64,000 nucleotides of DNA from Bacteroidota bacterium (GTDB lineage Bacteria > Bacteroidota > Bacteroidia > Bacteroidales > DTGW01). How positions within the stretch are numbered: position 1 is the first letter of the stretch; every line of letters begins with the position of its first letter. Position numbers and translations under genes: made by a program. The stretch spans positions 25,710 to 89,709 of the forward strand of contig JAKPGM010000057.1 in the NCBI GenBank assembly GCA_029550865.1. Reading direction: 5' to 3'. This document shows, one piece after another, positions 57,585-64,000 of this stretch. Below the pieces are notes generated by a model. The model was not told the DNA's origin and did no database searches. It was given only the letters and a program-made list of their open reading frames with translations.

Positions 57585-59582
57585 TCAATCCAAATAAAAA
57601 CGGATAACCTGGATAAGTCGCTCTCTTGACAAAGGTTTCGATACATAATCATCACAGCCAGCTTGCAGAATCTTTGTCCTATCTTCTTCAAGTGCATAGG
57701 CTGTTTGTGCAATAATGGGAATAGTTGGGTGTTTCTTTTTTATTGCCATCGTTGCTTCGAGTCCATCCTTCCGAGGCATTTTAATATCCATCAAAATAAG
57801 ATCGATGGGTTGCTGACGCTCACATATCTCAATGGCTTCCTCGCCATCTTCTGCACGTACAATTTCAACGTTTAAATCCGATAGATACTCCTCAATCAAG
57901 GCAAAATTGGATTCCTCATCCTCAGCAACCAGAATACGTTTTTTTGATTTAAATGATAAAGTAGGTTCAATATTGCTAACATCATCATCTTTTTGGGAAA
58001 TAATAAGGGGCCTATTAGGAATTGTAAAATAAAAATTACTGCCCTTCCCCTCCTCGGATTCAACCCAAATACGTCCTCCCATCAAATCAAGATAAGCCTT
58101 AGATATAGCTAATCCAAGACCCGAACCTCCATAAATCTTGCCATCGGAACGCCGGGCCTGTCGAAAACGCTTGAATATCTCGCCCTGAGCTTCTTTTGGA
58201 ATCCCTATGCCAGTATCACGCACGTAAAACAAAATATATTCCTTTTCAACATGATACCCCAATTCAACATAACCCTGGTGGGTAAATTTGATGGCATTAC
58301 CCACAAGATTACTCAAAATCTGCATAAGCTTCGTTTTGTCTGTTTTTATGTAATAATCATTTTCACATAGTAGTGGATCACATCGTAATTCTATATGTTG
58401 GTTAGCCGCCTGAGATAGATACTGATTATACACCAGCCGAATTATCTCTGCCAAATTTGTATCTGTCTCATAAAGTTTCTCCTGCCCTGCCTCTATGATG
58501 GCAATGCTAATTATATCATTAATAATCGATAATAGCTGGTTTCCGCTGCGAAGAATAATCTCTACAAATTGCTTACGTTTTTGCTCCGGCAACTCGGGAT
58601 CGACAAGGAATTCCGAAAAACCCATGATGGCATTCATCGGGGTTCGAATTTCATGCGATATGTTGTGAAGAAATGCTGTTTTCAACCGGTCGCTCTCTTC
58701 AGCTTTCTCTTTGGCCAATACCAAATCCTGAAGAATTTTTTTCTTTTCAGTAATATCCTCGAGCGTGATAAGATAATGGCTAACAACATCCTGCAGATTA
58801 AAAATAGCAGAAAGACTTACCGAGGCCCAGAATTGAGTTCCGTCCTTACGTTCTATCATTAGTTCTTCTGACCATTTCTCCTTTTGACCCACTTTCTCTA
58901 ACAATTGTTGCATCAAACTATTGCTAAAATTATTGGGTCGAAATAATACATGCACATCGTTCTTTAGGTCAGAAATGTTATGACCCGTAAGATCCGTAAA
59001 ACACTTGTTGACAAATACTATTTTCCCTTCAACGTCGGTAATAAGAGCAGCAATGGGGTTTTGTTCAATAGCGCTACTAAGCAATCGGACTTGTTCCTGT
59101 GCTTTTTTAAATTCTGAAATATCACGCGTGATAGAAATAAGGTGTTCCTGGCTATTCAAATTGACCAAAGCCGAAGATACCAATGCAGGGAAGATTTGAC
59201 CATCTTTTTTTCGTAAATTCAGCTCATAGTTAGTAACAAAGCCCTTTTCACGTACCTTTTGTAAAAATAAATTTCTTTCCGATACGTTTTCCCAGATGTT
59301 TAGTTCAGTTGAAGTGTGATTAATAATTTCATCTCTGCCATACCCACTTAAACTCTCAAAACTAGCATTCACATCTACGTACAAACCATCCGATAGTCGA
59401 CTTATAGCAATGGCATCGGGAGTAGTATTAAAAGCTAATCGAAGCCGCTCATCACTTTCTCTGGCTAGTGCCTGTGCTCGTTTTAACTCGGTGATGTCCA
59501 TCAGGGAGATAATGCTTTCGCTTGAGCGAGGCATCATCGTAGCCGTCAAAATAACTGTTCGTTCCTCTCCACTTTTATGCAA
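57585..59582 (-). CDS. hybrid sensor histidine kinase, 3' part (split by a frameshift)
   Basis: These 665 residues begin inside a PAS domain at a TTG that is not a natural start. Then come three PAS domains (FNTTPDAIAI; IEQNPIAALITDVEGKIVFVN), HisKA with the phosphoryl-accepting His in FLHNISHEIRTPMNAIMGFSE, an HATPase domain (N-box NLVGNAIKFT, DTGIGIP, GSGLGLAISK) and a C-terminal receiver with Asp in ILMDIKMPRKDG. The missing N-terminal part is encoded in the overlapping frame at 59546-60235. Restoring one base (GTTTTGCAT for GTTTGCAT near 59583) joins them into one protein of about 883 residues. The error could be real or from sequencing. Confidence 0.85.
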   Translation of the reverse strand: MHKSGEERTVILTATMMPRSSESIISLMDITELKRAQALARESDERLRLAFNTTPDAIAISRLSDGLYVDVNASFESLSGYGRDEIINHTSTELNIWENVSERNLFLQKVREKGFVTNYELNLRKKDGQIFPALVSSALVNLNSQEHLISITRDISEFKKAQEQVRLLSSAIEQNPIAALITDVEGKIVFVNKCFTDLTGHNISDLKNDVHVLFRPNNFSNSLMQQLLEKVGQKEKWSEELMIERKDGTQFWASVSLSAIFNLQDVVSHYLITLEDITEKKKILQDLVLAKEKAEESDRLKTAFLHNISHEIRTPMNAIMGFSEFLVDPELPEQKRKQFVEIILRSGNQLLSIINDIISIAIIEAGQEKLYETDTNLAEIIRLVYNQYLSQAANQHIELRCDPLLCENDYYIKTDKTKLMQILSNLVGNAIKFTHQGYVELGYHVEKEYILFYVRDTGIGIPKEAQGEIFKRFRQARRSDGKIYGGSGLGLAISKAYLDLMGGRIWVESEEGKGSNFYFTIPNRPLIISQKDDDVSNIEPTLSFKSKKRILVAEDEESNFALIEEYLSDLNVEIVRAEDGEEAIEICERQQPIDLILMDIKMPRKDGLEATMAIKKKHPTIPIIAQTAYALEEDRTKILQAGCDDYVSKPLSRERLIQVIRFYLD

Positions 59583-60235
59583 ACGGCAACCTCGTAATTA
59601 TTAGGCGCTTCATCGGGATTAATTCGCCTGGTTCGGTGATAATGCAACATTTGATCTAAGTATCTGGAAGAGGCATATTTAGTCCATGAAGTGCCTATCA
59701 GTTCCTCTGGAGTATAGCCAGTTAGTGAATAAACATTCGCATTAGCCATAAGAATAGTAGTATCCTCGGCTACCAGGAGGGTGGCTGTACCCGTAGCCTC
59801 GAAGATAGTACGGTACTTCTGTTCACTGTTTTCCAATATTTGTACCGACTGCCGATGTAGCTGAAGATGAAGATGAATACGAGTTTTTAGCTCTTTTCGG
59901 GATGTGGGTATACGAATGATATCGTCGAAATATTCAATCAGCCACTTTTCAGCCTTTTCATATGCAGGGAGCAAAATTAGTACAGGAATATAAACCTTTG
60001 ATTGCTTTTTTACCTCTGCAATTATTGTCGTAAAACGTCGTGCATTACTCGAATCTACTATAATAAGGCTTGCAGCACGAAACAGCTTCTCATACAGTTC
60101 GCTATCGCGCAACAATTCGTAGCCAACCTTCTCCTCGGCCAATAGTTCGGCAACAAGTTGACTATCGAGATTCCCAGATATTGCAATTATTACTTTCGAC
60201 ACCTGTATAATTTTAGCTTGCCTTTGTTGCACCAC
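59546..60235 (-). CDS. hybrid sensor histidine kinase, 5' part (receiver-like and PAS)
   Basis: These 229 residues hold a receiver-like N-terminal domain (about 10-120; ASLIIVDSSNARR, with Asp but no DD pair) and the first PAS domain (YRTIFEATGTATLLVAEDTT, LTGYTPEELIG). The PAS domain is cut off: after NNYEVAV (residue 218) the frame runs out into 11 unrelated residues, while the PAS C-terminal strand (SGEERTVILTATM) continues in the next frame. The start overlaps the end of the KaiC-like gene by 23 bases, so the kinase and KaiC-like protein are translationally linked. Confidence 0.8.
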   Translation of the reverse strand: MVQQRQAKIIQVSKVIIAISGNLDSQLVAELLAEEKVGYELLRDSELYEKLFRAASLIIVDSSNARRFTTIIAEVKKQSKVYIPVLILLPAYEKAEKWLIEYFDDIIRIPTSRKELKTRIHLHLQLHRQSVQILENSEQKYRTIFEATGTATLLVAEDTTILMANANVYSLTGYTPEELIGTSWTKYASSRYLDQMLHYHRTRRINPDEAPNNYEVAVCIKVERNEQLF

Positions 60236-61658
60236 TGAATAAACTGCATTCAGGTAATTCTTCTTTTATTTGGAACCCATCCTTTGTTATGAAAAATTCG
60301 CGTGCTTGGGGTTCAAATGAACCCAATCTTTTTTTAATACAACCAATTATTCGGATAATTTTTCCTCCGACCTCTGCAAATCGAAGCAACAAGGCATTAT
60401 CCACAATGTAACTTATTCCTAGTTCGGTTAAACGAACGGCTTCACTGGTAATGTATTCGAGTTCATTGATAAAAAATGCTGTAATTCCTGCCGATTTAAG
60501 ATAACTAACCATGTTTTGAACATGTGCATCCATGTCCCCAAATTGTTCCATGGCCATATGATATCCGCGTATACTATCGAGAACAAGCACCGATGTGTTT
60601 GCGGCTGCATCGGCACGGATCATACTTAACAATTCGTCGGGAAAAAGTTCCAAGGGATTGATATGTCGAATATTTATCATTCCCTGCTGTACAAAAGGTA
60701 CAATATTTTGTCCAATTTCAGTAGCACGACGTATGATGTATTCGGGTGTTTCTTCGAAGGAATATACAACCACTTTTCGCCCCTCATTGGCAGCCGAAAG
60801 CGCAAATTGAGTACCCATACTACTTTTGCCAATACCCGTTGGCCCAGTCAGTAACGTTACCGTATTGACCTCTATCCCCCCGTGAAGCATTTCATCGAGT
60901 AAAGGGATACCTGATGAAATTTTAGCGTTAGGGAGATTGGGCGTGTGCATTTGCTCAATGATATGAGGATAAATAGTAATACCCTCGTGGGTTATTCGCA
61001 TAGGATGCAAGCCCGAACAATACCCGCGTCCACGGAGTTTCTGCACCTCCAGGGTACGAATATCTAAAACCTTTGAACTGGAAAGCGTTTTACGTAACAT
61101 GATTACCCCATCGACGGTAAGCGGAAGCGAAACATCCTTGTTCATTTCCTCGGGTTCATATATCAAAAAAGCGGTGCATCGCTTTGCTTTGAGATAGTTG
61201 ACAAAGGAAAGAAGTTGCTTACGAAATTGAAAGGTATCAACCGACAGATAACTCATAAAAGTCACCGAGTCGATAACCACACGCTGAGGATCATATTTGT
61301 CGATAGCCTCGTATATCGACTGCCAGGCATGCATGGGCTCCACCTCAACCGGTGACAATACATGATATTCTTCAACTACCTCAGGCTTTGTTTTGGGACT
61401 AAGGTCAATAATCCGAACTGCTGATATATCCCAGTTAAAACTACTTACATTAGCCTGTAATTGTTCTGCTGGTTCCGCCATGCTAATGAACATGCATTGC
61501 TCACCACTTTTTACCCCATTCAATAACCACTGAATCGAAAATATAGTCTTGCCGCTCCCTGCTGTTCCTACAATTAAATAGGTATGTCCCCTGACTAACC
61601 CACCTTTTAGAACAACATCGAGCCCCTTGATGCCGGTTGAGAAGGTTTCTATGCTCAT
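60213..61658 (-). CDS. KaiC-like double-domain ATPase
   Basis: The 481-residue protein has two RecA-type KaiC domains. CI has Walker A GTAGSGKT (31-38) and Walker B RVVIDSV. CII has Walker A GPTGIGKS (272-279), paired glutamates in YSFEETPEY, and Walker B SVLVLDSI. CI has Ala-Glu (61-62) where clock KaiC has Glu-Glu. At the phosphorylation site the sequence is Ser416-Tyr417 where clock KaiC has Ser-Thr. No kaiA or kaiB is present. It overlaps a hybrid kinase gene by 23 bases, so it probably acts in signalling with that kinase rather than in a circadian clock. Confidence 0.9.
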   Translation of the reverse strand: MSIETFSTGIKGLDVVLKGGLVRGHTYLIVGTAGSGKTIFSIQWLLNGVKSGEQCMFISMAEPAEQLQANVSSFNWDISAVRIIDLSPKTKPEVVEEYHVLSPVEVEPMHAWQSIYEAIDKYDPQRVVIDSVTFMSYLSVDTFQFRKQLLSFVNYLKAKRCTAFLIYEPEEMNKDVSLPLTVDGVIMLRKTLSSSKVLDIRTLEVQKLRGRGYCSGLHPMRITHEGITIYPHIIEQMHTPNLPNAKISSGIPLLDEMLHGGIEVNTVTLLTGPTGIGKSSMGTQFALSAANEGRKVVVYSFEETPEYIIRRATEIGQNIVPFVQQGMINIRHINPLELFPDELLSMIRADAAANTSVLVLDSIRGYHMAMEQFGDMDAHVQNMVSYLKSAGITAFFINELEYITSEAVRLTELGISYIVDNALLLRFAEVGGKIIRIIGCIKKRLGSFEPQAREFFITKDGFQIKEELPECSLFSGATKAS

Positions 61659-61908
61659 GGTTATGATATTTTGTGATAAGAATTTTCTGTGATTCTCTCA
61701 ATTTAAAGGCAAGCATTATTAACCTATAAAGTTAGAAAATTTTTCTAAGATTTATAAATAATTAAGGAGCAAAAAGAAAAAAACAGATTTTTGCCTACTT
61801 TTATAGCAACCACAACAATGCAATAAAGATTTTTTCCTAAAAGCAGCTTATGTTTATACAATATTCATGATATGAAGCGAAGCTGTATAGCTAATTGTTA
61901 GATAATCA
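61659..61908. other. upstream region of the KaiC-like gene
   Basis: A/T-rich, with no gene. Bases near 61873-61912 (GAAGCGAAGCTGTATAGC and what follows) resemble the outer end of the 139-bp repeat and may be a decayed fragment next to copy E. No strong promoter match is found. Confidence 0.35.
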
Positions 61909-62047
61909 GGACAAAAAGAGAATGTATGGCAGCAGTATTCAGAAACGAGTATGAAAATAATTGTATTTCCTAACTTGCCTGTATGTAACAGTTTATTGCA
62001 TCCGAGTTCCACCAGACTTTTGAGACATTAAAATTTATTTTAGGATG
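61909..62047 (+). repeat. 139-bp dispersed repeat, copy E (diverged)
   Basis: The most diverged full-length copy. AATGTATGGCAG, AACGAGTATGAAAATAATT, CCGAGTTCCACC and the end TTAGGATG align with copies A and D in order and spacing. It lies between the KaiC-like gene and efp, both on the minus strand, and its ATG opens only five codons. Confidence 0.75.
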
Positions 62048-62159
62048 AATATTTTATCATAAATGGGAAAAACAAATCTTCATGCAGAACATATCGGCAT
62101 GATAAATAATACCCCTAAAGGTTAAAGGGAAATAAACTTAAGCAACAAAGAATAGCTAC

Positions 62160-62729
62160 CTATTCCTTTACTCGCTCGGCGTAAGTATAGTCGCGCGTAT
62201 CGATTTTAATTTTGTCGCCCACATTTACAAATAAGGGAACGTTAATGCGGGCGCCCGTCTCCACAATGGCTGGTTTCATAGCTGTAGAAGATGCTGTATC
62301 CCCTTTTACACCAGGCTCAGAATAGGTAACCTCAAGCACAACAAAGGGAGGTAACTCGCAACTCAATGGTGTTTCCGTATCGGCATGAAATACAATCTCC
62401 ACATATTGTCCTTCTTTCATCAAATCTGCCCCATATACCATATCCTTGGGAAGAGTAACCTGTTCAAAAGTTTCGTTGTGCATAAAATGATAACCATACT
62501 CATCATTGTAGAGGTACGAATAGGGACGGCGTTCCACTCTCGCCAGCGTTATCTTTACTCCAGCATCGAATGTATTATCAATTACTTTTCCCGTAGTAAG
62601 ACTTTTGAGCTTTGTTCTTACAAAAGCGGCACCTTTTCCAGGCTTTACATGTTGAAACTGAACAATAGTGTAAATATCGTTATTAAATTCAATACATAAA
62701 CCATTCTTAAAATCTGCTGTTGTTGCCAT
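62160..62729 (-). CDS. efp: elongation factor P
   Basis: EF-P relieves ribosome stalling at polyproline stretches. The 189-residue protein has the three-domain EF-P layout. The domain I loop is [16 protein letters not shown], where the tip lysine (residue 32) matches the modified Lys34 of E. coli; domain III has the oligonucleotide-binding fold, ending [20 protein letters not shown]. No modification enzyme (EpmA, EarP or YmfI type) is encoded nearby. Confidence 0.96.
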   Translation of the reverse strand: MATTADFKNGLCIEFNNDIYTIVQFQHVKPGKGAAFVRTKLKSLTTGKVIDNTFDAGVKITLARVERRPYSYLYNDEYGYHFMHNETFEQVTLPKDMVYGADLMKEGQYVEIVFHADTETPLSCELPPFVVLEVTYSEPGVKGDTASSTAMKPAIVETGARINVPLFVNVGDKIKIDTRDYTYAERVKE

Positions 62730-62814
62730 GATTTTCGATTTAAAAAAACTGGTGCAAAATTAAAACAACCGCGGAAAAAACAAAATTTATTCTAACAGAT
62801 TAATTTAGAATGAT

Positions 62815-63864
62815 TTAGTTTGAATAGCGTTGAAGTGTAAAGGAGAATGTAGAGCCTACCCCAGGGGCACTACGAACATGAATGGCTTGCCCATGCGATT
62901 CGATGATATGTTTGACAATGGCCAAACCTAAACCCGAACCACCGAGATTTCGACTACGACTTTTATCTACCCGATAAAAACGTTCAAAAAGACGTGGAAT
63001 ATGCTTTTCCTCTATCCCAATCCCGTTATCTGAAACCTCCACCAGAATGAGATCGTTCATTTCATAAAATGATACTTTTGTTCTTCCGTTCTCATTCCCA
63101 TAGTTGATAGCATTCTCAATAAGGTTGTGCAAAACCTGGCGAATACGTTCCCGATCGGCCATAACCCAGATGGGAAGACCATCATCATGTTTTTCATTAA
63201 AAATAAGCTGAATGTTTTTTTGCTTAGCTTTTAGCTCAAGCATCTCAAAGACCTCACGCGTCAAGCTGATGATGTCGAATCTCGAATAATTCATTTTGAT
63301 TTCACCCGATTCGAGTTGTGCAATAATCTCCAGATCTCTTACCAGGTTAATCATACGTTCGAGATTTTTGGCTGCTTTCTCCAAATAAGCACGATTTACC
63401 TCTGGGTCGTCAATGGCTCCCTCCAGTAACGTTAATACAAAACCTTGCAAATTAAATAGGGGGGTTTTAAGCTCATGAGAAACATTTCCCAAAAATTCGC
63501 GGCGATACGCTTCCATCTTCCGCAAATCTTCAATTTCTTGCTGGTGTTTCTGTGCCCACATACTGACGTCCCAGCTTACTTTTTCCAGCACATCTTCATT
63601 CAGGTTAACACGTTTATTCTTCTCTTTTTTAGGTAATTTTAGCGTATGAATGGTCTTATAGATGACCTTTATTTTTTCGTAAATAAACTTTTCGAGAATT
63701 TGCTTGAAAACTATAAAAGAGATGATTGCGATGAGAACAAATACGCTGATTGTGGTAATTATACTTGAATGATACTGCGACAATAACAAAAATAAGGCAG
63801 TACCAGATACGGCTACAATTAACGAACCCAATATAAGTAAATTGATAGGTTTATGAAATTTCAT
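62815..63864 (-). CDS. PhoR-like membrane sensor histidine kinase
   Basis: The 349-residue protein has two membrane helices in the first 60 residues, a short cytoplasmic linker without a PAS domain, HisKA with the phospho-His in FLGNVSHELKTPLFNLQGF, and an HATPase domain (NLIENAINYG, DNGIGIEEKHIPRLFERFYRVDKSRS, GGSGLGLAIVKHII). The sequence is PhoR-like, but the sensed signal is not shown; the pst operon lies 5 kb away. Its response regulator is not in the window. The start codon is the ATG end of repeat copy D. Confidence 0.9.
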   Translation of the reverse strand: MKFHKPINLLILGSLIVAVSGTALFLLLSQYHSSIITTISVFVLIAIISFIVFKQILEKFIYEKIKVIYKTIHTLKLPKKEKNKRVNLNEDVLEKVSWDVSMWAQKHQQEIEDLRKMEAYRREFLGNVSHELKTPLFNLQGFVLTLLEGAIDDPEVNRAYLEKAAKNLERMINLVRDLEIIAQLESGEIKMNYSRFDIISLTREVFEMLELKAKQKNIQLIFNEKHDDGLPIWVMADRERIRQVLHNLIENAINYGNENGRTKVSFYEMNDLILVEVSDNGIGIEEKHIPRLFERFYRVDKSRSRNLGGSGLGLAIVKHIIESHGQAIHVRSAPGVGSTFSFTLQRYSN

Positions 63865-63965
63865 CCGAAAATAATTTTAAAAATTTTTCTTAAAAGGCCG
63901 GATGGAACTCGCATGTAATATGTTTTGTGCTCTAAAATCAAGCAGGTATGAAAAATTATTTTCAT
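63861..63965 (-). CDS. candidate 34-residue leader peptide inside repeat copy D
   Basis: An ATG at 63965 opens a frame of 34 codons starting MKIIFHTCLILEHKTYYMRV and ending in TGA that overlaps the kinase start as ATGA. The same frame starts in copies B and C but is interrupted by a stop in B and runs on in C; copies A and E are frameshifted. Conservation could simply reflect the DNA repeat, so translation is unproven. Confidence 0.3.
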   Translation of the reverse strand: MKIIFHTCLILEHKTYYMRVPSGLLRKIFKIIFG

Positions 63966-64000
63966 ACTCGTTTGTGAATAGTGCTATACATGCTCGTTTC
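63862..64000 (-). repeat. 139-bp dispersed repeat, copy D, ending at a start codon (cut by the window edge)
   Basis: On the minus strand it ends TTTTCGGATG, the ATG being the start codon of the PhoR-like kinase. It has the arm pair CATCCG (63862-63867) with CGGATG (63899-63904) and a 9-bp hairpin GTATGAAAA/TTTTCATAC in the middle. The outer end GCTCGTTTC coincides with the window edge. Confidence 0.88.

Noticed and set aside
60213..61658. Circadian clock operon
   Set aside because: No kaiA or kaiB is present and the phosphorylation site differs from clock KaiC.
63862..64000. MITE with terminal inverted repeats
   Set aside because: The two ends (CATCCG and GAAACGAGC) are not inverted copies of each other and no target-site duplication could be found by eye.

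Overview
The window reads as a chromosomal segment of a Bacteroidota bacterium, most like the Bacteroidales/Marinilabiliales. The evidence is a SusC/SusD pair, a type IX secretion pair (SprB-like adhesin with a gliding-motility C-terminal domain plus PorP/SprF), a class III glutamine synthetase, system II cytochrome c maturation, and Bacteroidota-type promoters (TTTG, about 20 bases, then TAnnTTTGY). No integrase, transposase, phage module or CRISPR array is visible. Most of it is ordinary core genome, but the spaces between genes are unusually informative.

Layout. 1-8448: the 3' part of a giant SprB-like adhesin and its PorP/SprF partner. 8441-14093 (minus): DUF6089, uppS, bamA and nadB. 14287-19052 (plus): ftsK, a LolA-like gene and recN, then a tRNA-Arg(ACG) with its own promoter and terminator. 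19296-23505: a TonB-dependent receptor diverging from a ResB/CcsA cytochrome c assembly pair. 23590-25047: metK behind a SAM-II-type riboswitch. 25184-26302: a sugar aminotransferase. 26445-31497 (minus): a SusC/SusD pair. 31925-35414: a glycosyltransferase, two secreted proteins of unknown function and tyrA. 36115-38304: class III glutamine synthetase. 38360-40390: a TPR/PP2C regulator. 40785-43782: dnaX and icd. 43786-45740: an RsmI-like methyltransferase and a DUF4256 protein. 45763-51291 (minus): a polysaccharide operon (wecC, wecB, glycosyltransferase, LtaS-like transferase). 51470-54528 (minus): a papain-like hydrolase coupled to a repeat protein with a degenerate GH16 domain. 54849-57569: pstS-pstC-pstA without pstB. 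57585-61658 (minus): a KaiC-like ATPase and a hybrid kinase split by a frameshift. 62160-63864: efp and a PhoR-like kinase.

The most unusual signal is a dispersed intergenic repeat of about 139 bp, with five full copies and one truncated copy. One end is always CGGATG or a close variant. At three genes (the TPR/PP2C protein, the RsmI-like methyltransferase and the PhoR-like kinase) the ATG of that end is exactly the gene's start codon. One copy carries a small open reading frame whose stop overlaps the start codon of the next gene. Other points of interest are an A10 tract in dnaX placed so that slippage would give a short gamma-like product, the metK riboswitch whose pseudoknot and terminator-like hairpin exclude each other, and the GH16-like domain that has lost both catalytic glutamates.
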